A stretch of DNA of 64,000 bases from Mangifera indica (taxonomy: Eukaryota > Streptophyta > Magnoliopsida > Sapindales > Anacardiaceae): contig NW_025401121.1 in assembly GCF_011075055.1 (NCBI RefSeq), forward strand, positions 1 to 64,000. The letters run 5' to 3'. Below, in pieces: positions 36,901-47,515 of this stretch. Both the position numbers and the translations under genes were made by a program. The notes beneath the pieces are model-generated. The model ran no database searches. It was not told the DNA's origin and worked only from the letters and a program-made list of their open reading frames with translations. How positions within the stretch are numbered: position 1 is the stretch's first letter; every line of letters starts with the position of its first letter.

Positions 36901-38498
36901 AAAATACCAAAATCTAGCCCACATTCCAAGCCCACAAACACCAATCTTGAAGTTGCTTTATCATACAACTTGAGATCATTCAATATACAAGAACAGGCAA
37001 GCAAAACAAAGCATCAAGGACTACATAGGAGGAAACCAGTTTAAAAGCAAACAAGTAATGAGACATGGCTTAGAATACCAATACATATTAATCAGCAAAT
37101 TCTGCCTTCCAGCAACCAAACAATTGCCTCCATCGCCCATTAACTTATTGTTAAGTCCAAAAGGCAGAATGTTTCCCTCTTCAGCACATTCAAATAAATG
37201 GCTATAAAAAGAAAAACTTTCCTAGCCCAATACTTCACAAAAAAATAAGGCTCCTAAGTAGTATACCTTCGCTTTTATCAAAAAGCATTGCAAAGAAAAA
37301 AAATTCCAATTTGTAATTAAGTTAGTTTTAAGATGATTCAATAGACTAGACCTAAAAGTTCCCTTAGTATTGGAGCTTCAACCTTAGCCTATGATTTTAA
37401 TGCTTAAAAAGAAAATCATATATTAATACAACTCAGTGGCCTCACCAGAGTAATGTAGTGCCCGGGTTGCCCGTCCTGCAGGGAAACCCATTCCTTCTAG
37501 TTCCTCGAGTAGATTTTTATTAACCTCTGGCACAATCATTTCTGAACAAAAAAAAAAAAGGTCAAGTAACCCTTCAGGAAAAAAATTGAGCGGTTACTAG
37601 AAAGCAATATTAAGTTTCAACGGGAAAGAAATGTCTGCATAAAGGTACAGCTTCTTTTAGTTTTAATCTTGAATTAAATAAAGCTCATCCTCAACATTCT
37701 AGAATAAAAATATTTTGCTTCAGTGGTAAAAACCACATCAAAGTAGCAAACCTATCAAGAGATACCAACAACAATACAGAGTTTCTCCTCCACAATTAAA
37801 AGAACAAAACATTATTCAATCATCAACTGAACAATTAAGCTACCACTTAAACAGCCCGAGACCTTGGAATTAAGTAATAAAAAGGCGGACACACACAAAT
37901 GATCTCCAAATGAGATTCAAATGTCACTAAAAATTTAATTTTTTTTTTTTTTTAGCTAGGGAAAAAAAGGATCGTAAACATTATAATAAAACAGACTAAC
38001 AAAACATGACCTAATAGTAACAATTCGAAGTCAATTAAACGCAATGCATAAAAAGCCCTCTACTAAAAGAGTACCTTTGGGCTTGCTACTACCACTCCCA
38101 TCAACATCCATAGCCTCTCCCGATTCATCATCCACCTTCGGAACCTCCAAACTTATAGGTTTCGCGGCCTCCGAAGTTTTATCAGCGAACTCCGTATGCC
38201 CCGTTCTCTTCGTGTGCAAATCACTTTCCTACATAATCAACCAAAATTTCACGAAATTCACAATTAACATTAATACAGCGAAGACAGATCCATGTTGCAA
38301 TTGAAATCTAGGTAAAACTCAATAAGACACCGTTTTGGATCGGCAAGGTTTGCCGCAAGAGGTGCAAACGAGATTGAGAACAGCCTCCGTGGACTCAGAG
38401 AAGTTGGAATGAGAGGTGAGCTCGGCGTGGTCTTGAGCTTCCTGAACGGACTTCAATAGGACTCCACAGTCACCGCACTTCAACGACACCCCCGCCAT
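26206..38498 (-). CDS. Zinc finger, UBA and PUB domain protein (At1g04850-like), 414 aa
   Basis: Probably a ubiquitin-binding adaptor that links ubiquitinated clients to CDC48/p97 through its PUB domain; this is inferred from domains. Twelve exons join in phase: 38331-38498, 38075-38228, 37446-37541, 36187-36263, 30658-30737, 30131-30191, 28880-28947, 28688-28769, 28463-28546, 28291-28368, 27299-27418, 26206-26382. Two C2H2-like fingers are visible (C8, C11, H24, H30; C45, C48, H61, H67). A UBA domain covers about residues 115-157, with the 'MGF' loop at 125-127. A charged coiled coil, rich in Lys/Glu/Arg, spans about 175-275, and the PUB domain about 300-395 ('[19 protein letters not shown]', '[14 protein letters not shown]'). 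The length matches the Arabidopsis protein as I recall it (413 aa). Intron 4 contains a complete copia element in the opposite orientation; the splice sites around it are intact. Confidence 0.93.
26418..26443. repeat. (GA)n microsatellite
   Basis: About 13 uninterrupted AG/GA units in intron 11 of the UBA gene, 36 bp upstream of exon 12 in plus coordinates. Confidence 0.95.
27873..27918. repeat. Compound (ATAC)n(AT)n microsatellite
   Basis: Seven or so ATAC units run directly into an AT tract, within intron 10 of the UBA gene. It is likely to vary in length between individuals. Confidence 0.95.
30838..31090 (+). repeat. Copia 5' LTR
   Basis: 253 bp, with TG...CA ends. It contains an internal direct repeat of 'gagttgtaaataa' and 'aaatcccttaaatggaggga'-like words. 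A TATA-like 'ctatataata' lies at about 31015-31025. Confidence 0.97.
31091..31102 (+). promoter_or_regulatory. Copia primer binding site
   Basis: TGGTATCAGAGC immediately follows the 5' LTR. It is the canonical plant sequence complementary to the 3' end of initiator methionine tRNA. Confidence 0.95.
31227..32140 (+). pseudogene. Copia gag, broken
   Basis: Starts [18 protein letters not shown] and contains the UBN2-type gag core ('[20 protein letters not shown]', '[15 protein letters not shown]', '[20 protein letters not shown]'). A frame shift near 31480-31500, a stop at 31703-31705 and further stops after 31915 interrupt it. The zinc knuckle can be read at about 32035-32090 ('[14 protein letters not shown]'), with stops immediately on both sides. 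Function as a capsid protein is lost. Confidence 0.88.
32147..35595 (+). pseudogene. Copia pol (protease, integrase, RT, RNase H), broken
   Basis: Protease shows '[11 protein letters not shown]' (about 32335). The integrase zinc-binding region shows 'YHLCLGHPS' and '[10 protein letters not shown]', where the first Cys of the CxxC pair is replaced by Tyr. The integrase core shows 'HSDIWGPS', '[10 protein letters not shown]' and '[13 protein letters not shown]'. Reverse transcriptase shows '[10 protein letters not shown]', '[19 protein letters not shown]' and the catalytic '[10 protein letters not shown]'. RNase H shows '[11 protein letters not shown]' and '[16 protein letters not shown]'. Lesions are a stop at 32675-32677, a stop at 32996-32998, a frame shift between about 33600 and 33640, and a stop at 35035-35037. 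Most domains are otherwise well preserved, which agrees with a fairly recent insertion. Confidence 0.93.
35592..35602 (+). promoter_or_regulatory. Copia polypurine tract
   Basis: TTGAGGGAGAG lies directly against the 3' LTR. It is the expected second-strand priming site, with the layout usual for plant copia elements. Confidence 0.9.
35603..35855 (+). repeat. Copia 3' LTR
   Basis: 253 bp, the same length as the 5' LTR, with 8 substitutions and no gaps by my alignment. It is followed by the target duplication ATTTT. Confidence 0.97.
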
Positions 38499-39370
38499 TG
38501 CTCCAATTGAAAATCAAAGCAAATGGATCGCGTCGATTTTGATTTGAAGTTTGTGTTTCGTTGTGGTTGTGGATAATAATTGGGTCGGTCAGAGACTTTG
38601 GTTTGGTGTTGCCTTGTTGGTTCGGCAAAGAAAAAGTTATTACTCAACAGCATTACTTTTTTCTTTTTTTTGGTTAAACAGATTTAAATATGAAAACATT
38701 TTTAAAATTTTTAAAGGAATGGTATAAATAAGGAAATTAATTAAAATATCAAAATTCACCTATACGAAATTGATACATTTTTGTAGGTTAGACAGATATA
38801 ATCGGCGAGCGTATTATAGTTGGACAAAAATATTTATATACAATCAAACCTTAAATTCATTTCCAATATTTAAAATCTCATATTCGCACCTTGTATACCT
38901 ACTTAAATCCCATCTGTAATCAAAAGAAATTCCAACAATTTCACTTAATATATAACAACAAAAATGGAAAAAAATGATTAGTAATCATTCATTCTTTTGT
39001 TTAATAACTTAGAATGCTGAAATTTAATCATTTTGTAGAAGATTTCGTAGGTTTTCGAAATTGTTGAATTTTTACGTGAAATGGTTTGCATCCTTTTGAT
39101 ATTTTTGAAATTTGTTAATAGTTTTATGTTAGAATAAGTATAGAATCGATTGGTGGTAAAATTGGGTTTGAAATTGAAGGATTTAGGGTCATTGTGTTCT
39201 CCATTTGCAATTCGCAATCACCATGTCACTGACAAAGGTTGAAGATGAGTGGGTTTTTTTATGTTTTCCCACTATGCATGATCTGCAGGATAAGGGTGTT
39301 CAATATCAATTGCACGTGTGTTCTATTTGGTACGTGCAACAAACTTGGTGGTCTGCTATTCACCAAAAGG
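38499..39370. other. Upstream region of the UBA gene, no other feature
   Basis: The first 150 bp will include the promoter and 5' untranslated region of the minus-strand UBA gene. Beyond that no gene is recognisable. The plus-strand frame at 39205-39462 has no known motif and runs into the hAT element at 39371. Confidence 0.4.
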
Positions 39371-40626
39371 TAGTCCTGGCCACGGTTCATGAACCGGTGG
39401 TTTCGGTTCAAAATAGCTGGTTTACGGTTCGAAAAAATAAAGACCCTAAGCCAAAATCGTAATAGGATGGTTCGTTCATGGTTCGGAACCGATGGTTTTG
39501 GTTCGAAATCGATGGTTCATCCACGGTTCAAAACTGACGATTCGTCCACAGTTTGAAACCGTCAGATGTCTCGTATCCACCTCCTTGTTTGAATTTATAA
39601 ATTTGCTTACAATAATTGCAAGTAATATCAAAATTACCATCTTTCTTTTGTATTTTCTTGAAATGAATCTTGAAAATATCGGATGTAAGAATTTATTAAG
39701 AGTGTTGTTCCATCTCTATCTGTTGTTGATGTTGTTGTTGTTGCTCTATCTCTTTACATTGGCTTTTATTTTCTTGTGTTGAAAAATCATCTATAAATTA
39801 ATTTTTATTCATATTTGATATATGTGAATATTGACCAAATTTCCTATTACCGGAAGAATTTCCACTACTTACCATTTTTTGATAATAAATAAAATTAATT
39901 ATATAAATAAATTATATGATTAATTATAAAAGATAATAAATAAAATTAATTATATAAATAAATTATATGATTAATTATGAAAAATAATAAAAAATAATAA
40001 ATAAAATTAATTATAGAAATAAAATCTATAATTAATTATGAATTGTATAATAAAAATAGAAATTGGAATTAATAAAAAATTAAGAAAGAATTTAATTAAA
40101 TTTAAGAGAATTTGATTGAATTGAAATATTGAGAGAGTATTAAGAGTTGAAAGAATGAGAATGAGAGTTTGAAGATTGAGTGAGAGAGTGGAGAGATTGA
40201 AATTTGAATGGGTATATATATAAGAAAAAAAATTTTTGAAAAAAAATAAAAAATAAGGGGGTGAATTGTGATTTTAAAATTTGCAGGGGACCAATTTGGT
40301 GAAAATGTCCCCTGCAATTTCCCTTCTGCAAGCCAACGGTTCCCTGAGCAGGGAACCGTTGGCTACTTAAAAAATTTAAAAAAATTTCAGAAAATTCAAA
40401 AAAATTTCAAAATTTTTCAGTAAACCGCCGGTTTACATGTCGGTTCACAAACCGGACGTAAACCGACGATTTCACGGTTCAAAATTAGATAAATCGGAAC
40501 CGAACTGCTAAAATCCGGTTTCGGTTCCAGTTCAGTCCGATTCCGGGTTTGTCGATTCTGGTTTCAGGTTTTTTCCAACCGGTTTCGGTCCGGTTCACGG
40601 GCCAAATCGGCCCGTGGCCAGGTCTA
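39371..40626. mobile_element. Large non-autonomous hAT element (1,256 bp), 8-bp TSD
   Basis: The ends are TAGTCCTGGCCACGG and the inverse TAGACCTGGCCACGG. A perfect 8-bp duplication CCAAAAGG flanks it (39363-39370 and 40627-40634). The subterminal regions are packed with 'cggttc', 'aaccgg' and 'ggttcg' words in both orientations, which is where hAT transposases usually bind repeated motifs. The AT-rich interior (39600-40250) carries no transposase and includes two ~65-bp direct repeats of 'ataaataaaattaattata'-type sequence (about 39885-40010). Confidence 0.9.
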
Positions 40627-41139
40627 CCAAAAGGTTTTGGATATTTTCTATTTTATGAGATAATTGATATTTTCTAGTTTAAGATTTGTAGTTTTTAAAT
40701 TTTTCATCAGTGTTTTATGTATAAAACATTTATATTTTATGAAAATTAATGAGCTTATATATATTTTGTGCATATTATTGCTTCTCAACATTAAAGAAAA
40801 CATGGTGTTCTGTTTGGGAACAAGAAATTTTCTATCAATCGCCAGTTTAAGATATAAGTCATGACTTATACCAATCGAGATGTGATGTCCACTATTCAAG
40901 TGACTTTGACCAAGTAGTAGAAATTTTTTTTCAAAACAATATGTTTTGGAAAGTTTGACTTATAAAATTCCCGTTTCAAATATTTACACACTCTTTTATA
41001 CTTTGAGATGTGGTAAGGGCGGACTTCAAGGAGTAGTTATGCATGAGAGCTAATAGGGTTGACATTTTTTTCAACCCATACGAGTTCACCCTTATGAATG
41101 GGCTTTGATTTAACTATCGTACAAAGATTGTGCAATAAT
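40627..41139. other. Intergenic DNA, nothing recognised
   Basis: No protein similarity or RNA gene could be supported here. Confidence 0.4.
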
Positions 41140-41400
41140 ATCCCTCTTGAGCCGAATAGAGAATTAAAGGCAAATACTTTGCTAGTAAGAGCTTTGTTAC
41201 ATATGACAACATTGTAGAAGTTTTCGAGTACAGGGCATGGGAACGGATGACATCAATATTGTGAACACATCAGTTTATTTGGGGCCGATAATAGGATAGT
41301 GATCGTCAAGGATGTATTTCATTTAGTAGATCACCTAGATGACTTCAATTCCTATTCGTGGAGGGTATGGGTATGGAAAATAAACATATAGATCCATCTG
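41140..41400 (+). pseudogene. Possible DUF1985-like fragment (Ulp1-type Mutator ORF)
   Basis: One plus-strand frame near 41275-41390 reads 'VIVKDVFHLVDHLDDFNSYS' followed by 'WRVWVWK'. This resembles the 'lvdDLeaFnsYPWG' signature I associate with DUF1985, a domain common in plant Mutator-derived genes that also carry Ulp1 (SUMO protease-like) domains. Only about 40 residues match, frames on either side are broken, and no Ulp1 catalytic motifs were found. It could be chance or another family. Confidence 0.3.
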
Positions 41401-41504
41401 TGATTGCATTAGTCAACTATGCATAGAGTCAAAGTAGATGAAAAGGGTTACCCTCATGCATTCATGTATAGTTTAATTTGATATAAAAACCAGGTCAAAA
41501 AATT

Positions 41505-42115
41505 TTTACCTCACATTAGTCTATTCTAATTTTTTTGTTCCTAATCTCCTCATCTGAAACTCCTTTTGGCAAAGAAATCATCATTTTTATCTCTTCTCAG
41601 TGTCAATCTCATTATTTTCGATGTCAATTTCATCATTTGATTAATTTTTTATATTGATTTTATCATTTTCAACATCAACTTCATCATTTTTGGTATTGAT
41701 CTCATCATTTATGATAACTCATTTTCACTCAATACCAACGATTTACTTGTGAATCAGTGCAATTTCTCGATTGAGCCACAATTGAATAGGATCCAATAGC
41801 TTTAGCCATTGGACATTCACTTGAAGTCATTGTTACCAATAGGTCTCAATTGGATTCATTAAGCTAGTTAATTAAACTAGCTTTTAAATCGTTGCGCATA
41901 GAAAAATTTTTGTTCTCTTTTAAAAGTTCCCTAGCTTTCGACAAGAACCTCTACCAAATTTATTATTTTTGAAATCCTCTAAGTTGTCGAAAAAATAGAA
42001 AATTTTAGCAATTTTCTTCAAAAAATCTATGAACTTAAGCAACAATAATAGAGGTTTGTTTGTGTGAAACAAAACTTTTAATCTTTTTTATTACAGAGAA
42101 GAAAGAAGTGTAATT
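41505..42115. repeat. Interspersed repeat R, copy 1
   Basis: About 600 bp, alignable with 42960-43450 and 45460-46080. Shared blocks include 'tttagccattggacattcac', 'ttctcttttaaaagtt' and 'gaaatcctc', followed by a 'tgaactt(g/a)agcaa' segment and 'gtttgtgtgaaacaaa'. It is non-coding and the family is unknown to me. It may be an LTR or untranslated part of a retrotransposon. Confidence 0.7.
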
Positions 42116-42539
42116 TTTATATGAATAAAATTATGTATGCTTATTATGAATATTAATCTGATTATTTAAATGATTTTTAAAAAAAGATAAAATAATACAT
42201 CATTATATAATAATATATTATCATTTATACCCAAAACATAATACATTTGTTTTTATATTGATTATATTTGTGGTTAGGATTAGTATTGTATATTGTAAAA
42301 CCCTTTTTTTCTAGAAGTATTATCCTTTAGAGGAATATGTCATTTTAAATTATAAATAAATCATATAAACCTTGAATAAAATCATTATTATGAAATCAAA
42401 TAAATTATTACAAAAATACCCGTTTTGAAAACATAATTGTCAAAAGCGTATAAAAGATATCCTCACATAAAATCATTAACAATATTCATATAGTATGTGT
42501 AACCAAAACATAAAGATGAATTGAATACATAAACTGGTA

Positions 42540-42959
42540 AGATCATGTAATAACATAAATGCCCTCCATGACTCTATGCGTTTTAACTGTTACTCGCCCC
42601 ACAATCATCACGATCAACTATACCTACATACATGAAAGTAGGAGAGTAAGTAATAAAATACTCAATAAATAGATGATTCTACTATTAATTTTTACTTAAT
42701 TTTCAAAATGCCCTTAACCTAATCCATACCATCTTGGACATCCTAAGTTTATCACTAAACTCCTTTTAAAATGATGATGGGTCTCATATCACTTATCTAA
42801 ACTCATACAGAACGCGGGAACATCTAGGCTATATATTATAACTTTCAGATCAAACTATGACCCGTTTGATCATTAAAGAATCACTCCTTGGATTTCTAAC
42901 TAGCATGACTATATCACCTCTAGGTCGATTGTGTCCCACTCGATCATTAAGAAACCACT
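42540..42959. repeat. Repeat-like DNA similar to 2690-3060
   Basis: Contains 'gaaagtaggagagtaagtaa' then 'actcaataaatag', a pattern also seen at 2810-2850. It adjoins repeat R copy 2 and may be part of the same unclassified element. Confidence 0.35.
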
Positions 42960-43450
42960 CCCCTGGATTCTTGTCTGGTGATATCATTCTCAACGTTAAT
43001 CTAATCAATTTTCGTGTTGACCTTATTATTTTTGCCATTGATCTCATCATTTCTAATAACTCATTTCTTTCTAAACCATTGATTCACTAGTAAACCGATA
43101 GAAGTTTCTCGATTGAACCACGGTTCAATGTGATCCCATATCTTTAGCCATTGGACATTCACTCGAGGTCATTGTGGCCAATAAGTTCCAATTAGATCGG
43201 TTGAACTTGTTGATCAAACTGGGTTTTAAATTGTTGCCCACAAACAAATCTTTATTCTCTTATAAAAGTTCACCAGCTTTCTCAATAAGAACTTCTACCA
43301 ATTTTATTGTTTCTGAAATCCTCCATGAATTATAAAAAAACTAGAAAATTTTGGGCATTTTCTTCAAATATGTCTGAACTTGAGCAACAATAATCAAGAT
43401 TTGTTTGTGTGAAACAAAGTTTTTCATCATTCTTTTTATAGGAAAGATAG
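42960..43450. repeat. Interspersed repeat R, copy 2
   Basis: Second alignable copy of the non-coding repeat at 41505 and 45460. It forms the left part of segmental duplication unit A, which continues through AT-rich DNA into the SUMO-like pseudogene. Confidence 0.7.
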
Positions 43451-43984
43451 AGCTGACAATTTTCAACACGACCTATTAACCCGATAGAAAAAAATTGGGT
43501 TAGTGTTAAGTTTTTCTAACACAAAATTTATTTTGAGTAAATTTGATACGATTTGAAATTAGGTCAGATGGTATTAAGGTTCATATAAAAATATTCGATA
43601 CTACTCAAATTGACATGAATATTTTGAAAAAATATTATATTAATAGAATTTGTCCACTCAAATTTAATTTGAAAAATTACAATAAAACCATATAACTGAT
43701 ATATTTTTCAATTATCTCATATTAAAAATTACAGAGTAAGATTTCATAAAATTATAAATACAAACTTTTAAACTTTAAAAGATTTATTAATATTATTTCC
43801 AAACCAAGTTATGAACTTTCGAAACCAAACAACAATAAACTTGAACTTGAAATATACCATTCAAACCATTCGAACTTGAGTTAAGCTTGAGAATCATTGA
43901 GCCGAGCTATTAGACTTGTACAAATTTGATCGATGAATTAAAATGAAAAATGACCTCTAGAAGGATAATGTCATACACCTTGGC

Positions 43985-44170
43985 TAAGAAATTATAATTA
44001 ATAATCTTAATTGCGCGAAATAGATGCAATGGTACATGCAGCTGGCGGCGGTCATGCATCTATTTGAGTTTATGCTGCTAATTAGTGTTTAAAGATTTCC
44101 CATTTAGTTTAAAATCAGAACAATCTTAATTGTGTTGTGGGTGTTTTCAGTGGTGGCTTAAGAATGAAGA

Positions 44171-44202
<32 letters not shown>

Positions 44203-44640
44203 ATTGGGGACCTATTTGTATATGTTGGATGTGTAAACCCAAAATACAGTGATCAGACACACAACTACTGTATTAGATAAATGAAGGTTTCATAAGTAGA
44301 GGCTCAAACCCAAGTCTCTATTTTGAAAGCCATTGGAGTCAAAATAAAGAAATATTGAACTGTCCTGTATGGTAGAAATCATGTCTTCCACAATAAGCAG
44401 TTAAAAGCTTCTTTAACTTCTGGTTACCTTTTGCCTTGTAAAACAGCTTAAGCTTTTTTCCTTCCTGCAAAAATGATATATATACAACCCACAAAGAATT
44501 TAAAAAAAATTATGTCAAATTTCATTTTAAGCCACACATAATTTGTGATTATTAAGAATTAAACATACAAAAATAATTGGATTTAGGAGTATTAATTACC
44601 TGATTTTTCACGGTGAGCTTCCATGGGTACTTGTTCTTAC
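43985..44640 (-). pseudogene. SUMO-like pseudogene with internal inversion
   Basis: This is a decayed copy of the SUMO-like gene at 47074-47515. Exon 1 is recognisable at about 44622-44596 on the minus strand, but an 11-base loss puts it out of frame ('ATGGAAGCTCACCGTG'). Exon 2 begins after an acceptor at 44464 ('EGKKLKLFYKAKGNQKLKKL', 'AYCGRH') and soon loses the frame. Exon 3 ('EIDAMVHAAGG') and its downstream sequence lie at about 44010-44165 on the opposite, plus strand, while DNA further left (43860-43975) is again collinear with the intact copy. So a segment of roughly 180 bp was inverted after duplication. The inverted copy continues past Gly-Gly as 'GHASI' then stop. It cannot make a SUMO-like protein. 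Confidence 0.85.
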
Positions 44641-45124
44641 TCGTTTGAAAGACCTGCAACGAAAAATGGATCATTGTTTTCTTAAACAAACAATAAAGCT
44701 TTGAGTGCTACTTATGCAGACTGGCTATAGAAAAAGTTTGTCCAACTTTCCCTTAATAGGTCATTGTCATTTTCACATTTATTACGTCTCTGAAACTTGA
44801 TAAATAATTGAAAGAAGGCTTTGAATTAATAACCACCATTAATATTCTAAACTTTTAATGTGGAATCTTGAGATTCAAACTTAGAGTTTGTATTTCTCCA
44901 AGATGATGAGTTGAGAGACTGGAATTTAAGAATACGTTTTGATGATTTGCTACGAAGGCAACAGAGTAATGCTGAATATCAGAGACCATTGGAACTGTTA
45001 TAACCTCTTAGTATTCTTAAATAGAAATGTCAACATATATTGATGAATTTTATAATTGGTCTACCAAGAGTTTAGGAGAGTTATAATATGTTGTGAGTAT
45101 TTGTTGACATGTTAACTAAATCGA

Positions 45125-45240
45125 ACCCTAAAAATTTATCATTTTTTCTCTCCCTCAACCTTCAGAAGTAATAATTTTCCTCTAGGCTAAATTTTAAAAA
45201 ATCGCATTTCCCCCTTTAGGGTTTAACTTCAATATCTGGT
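45125..45240. repeat. Possible internal fragment of a Mutator foldback
   Basis: The stretch 'ctctaggctaaattttaaaaaatcgcatttccccc' resembles the interior of the foldback copies at 10391 and 48697 ('ccccc..ttagtttgaaaatctcgca'). No ends or target duplication are present. Confidence 0.3.
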
Positions 45241-45459
45241 CACTTCTTCCAATGTTATCTCTGATGGGTTTAACTAGTGTCATAATAATATGATTTTCAC
45301 AGTTACTTGCACAAATATCATTTTATGATAGTCAATGAAGATATTCAACTTGCATATTATATGATGTCATTGCCTAATTGACATCACATATTTAAGGAAT
45401 GTTTTGAAGACACAATTGGTTTTTAGACTGTACACTAACAACAACTAAGTTGAAAAACC

Positions 45460-46080
45460 TTAGTCGCACATTAGTCTCTTCTTGTTTTTTTTTTCTTTGT
45501 TGATGATCTTGTTAGTAATAACTTTTGGTGAAGAAATTGTCATTTTCATCTTTTCTTGGTGTCAATCTTATTATTTTGAACATTGATTTTGTCATTTGAT
45601 TTATTTTTTATATTAATTTCATCATTTTTTATGTAAATCTATTCATTTCATGTGTCTGTTCCATATCTTTTGCGTTTATTTTATTATTTTCAACAATTTA
45701 TTTCCACCCTAAATAGGTGATTCACCCTTGAACCGATGCAAATTTCGCTGTTTAGCCATTGGATATTGAACCACGTTATTGTTGTTAATAGGTCTCTGTC
45801 AAACCGATTAAGCTAGTGTATCCATGTAAGTTTTAAATAGTTGCCCACAAACAAATCTTCGTTCTCTTTTAAAAGTTCTTTAGCTTTCTCAACAAGAACC
45901 TCCACCTATTTTATTGTTTTTGAAATCCTCCATGAGTCCAAAAACTAGGAAATTTTGGTTGTTTCTTTCAAGAAATCTATGAACTTAAGCAATATAAATC
46001 GAGACTTGTTTGTGGTAAACAAAGCTTTTCATCATTCTTATTAAAGAGGAGAAGAGTATAATTTTTGTAGTGCTTATTTG
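45460..46080. repeat. Interspersed repeat R, copy 3
   Basis: Third copy of the repeat at 41505 and 42960. It is the left part of segmental duplication unit B, which ends with the intact SUMO-like gene. Confidence 0.7.
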
Positions 46081-46165
46081 TGTTTAGGTTTGAGTTAGTA
46101 TTTGGCATTGGCTTTTGAGTTGTATTTAAAAAACAATTATAACACTTTTAAAAAACAATAAAACG

Positions 46166-46329
46166 ATATTTACACAATTTTTTTTACATAATTTAGATAT
46201 ATAAATAATGTGTAATTATATGATTAGACGATTTTAAATTAAAGACAAAATAACACTTAATTATATAATAAAATATTATTTATATATCTAAATTATGTAT
46301 CAAAAATATATATAAATAACATTACTCTT
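46166..46329. mobile_element. AT-rich MITE, family 1
   Basis: The arms 'acataatttagatatataaa' and their inverse flank the core 'gattttaaattaaa', shared with 18907-19081. It lies in duplication unit B and has no counterpart in unit A, so it inserted after the duplication or was lost from A. Confidence 0.65.
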
Positions 46330-47073
46330 TCAAAAAAAGCCACTTGGTATTTGGTTTTAATATGAAAATTCCTTTGAAAAATATTTTTCATCTTTTGTTA
46401 AAGAAAAATCAAACTATAAGTTATTTGTAAAAAAAAAAACAATTTAAATTAAATCTCACTTTCAAATCCAAAAGATTATGTTAAAATTTGTGTAAGAAAT
46501 TTGACTCTTGAAAATAATCTAATATTTATAGAATCAAAGTGTTTTCAACGTGGTTTAGAAAAAAATAATACTTATTAAGATTGTAATTGAATCAAACCAA
46601 GCAAAATATTGTAAGATTTTAACTCAGTTTGATTGAGTTCAGACAAAGCTTGAATCTGAATTAAAAAATTATAACTCAAATTTAATTCAAAAAAATTAAA
46701 ATTAAACCTTATAATTTATATATTTTTAATTATCTCATATTTAAATTAAAGAATAAGATTTCTTAAGATTGCAAGTACAAACTTCTAAATTTTAAGGTGT
46801 TTAAACCAAGATACGAGCTTGCAAATTCACCAAACTAGACAAAGCAAACTCGAGCTTAGAATATACAACAAACAACTTGAATTTGTTGAAATTTGATTGA
46901 TGAATGAAAATAAAAAATGATCTCTAAAAAGATAATGTCATATCCATTGGGTCATTAAAAAGAAAGTAACCATAAAATATTCATATAAAATGATCCCTCA
47001 TTCTTAAGCCACGGCCACCACTGAAAACAGATTGATCTGAAATTAAACTAAATACTAAATCTCTAAAGATTAA

Positions 47074-47515
47074 TTAGCCGCCACTTGCATGTACCATTGC
47101 GTCTATCTCATCACCATCCTTCAATCCAGCCTACCAATAAGCAAGTCAAAATATTCTATTAAAATCATAAATTTATTCAACATTCTGATTAATTAAGAAG
47201 ATTACTTACTTGAATAGGAGTAAGATTATGATCAAATCGTTCTCCATTGATTAAGAATTGAACAGCCCCGTACGGCAGAATTTGTTTCTTACAATAAGCA
47301 AGTAAAAGCTTCTTTAGCTTCTGGTCACCTTTGACCTTGAAAAACAGCTTATTTCCTTCCTGCAAAAAATAAAACCAACAAGGGTGTGTGTATATATATA
47401 TATATGTATGTATGTATAAAACCCAGAAAAAATTTAAAAAAAAAAATTATGTCAAATTTCTTTTTACACTATTAATTACCTGATTTTTTACGGTGAGCAT
47501 TACATAGTGATCCAT
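47074..47515 (-). CDS. Divergent SUMO-like protein ending at Gly-Gly, 80 aa
   Basis: Ubiquitin-fold modifier of the SUMO type. Three coding exons join in phase: 47480-47515, 47210-47359 and 47074-47130, with GT-AG introns. The protein starts MDHYVMLTVKNQ and has the SUMO beta-strand and helix signature 'EGNKLFFKVKGDQKLKKLLL' followed by 'AYCKKQ', then 'VQFLINGERFDHNLTP', and ends 'LKDGDEIDAMVHASGG'. That ending is the hallmark SUMO C-terminus ('DGDEIDAMLHQTGG'). The flexible N-terminal tail of canonical SUMO is almost absent, and the stop follows Gly-Gly directly, so no SUMO-protease maturation would be needed. An acceptor at 47545 ('tgtag') precedes the start. A donor at 48486 fits a 5' non-coding exon at about 48487-48600. 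Between core and ends the sequence is well diverged from SUMO1/2, so conjugation competence is inferred, not shown. Confidence 0.88.

Noticed and set aside
39205..39462. Plus-strand frame of 85 codons
   Set aside because: It crosses the left end of a hAT element, so its second half is transposon sequence. The first half shows no known motif.
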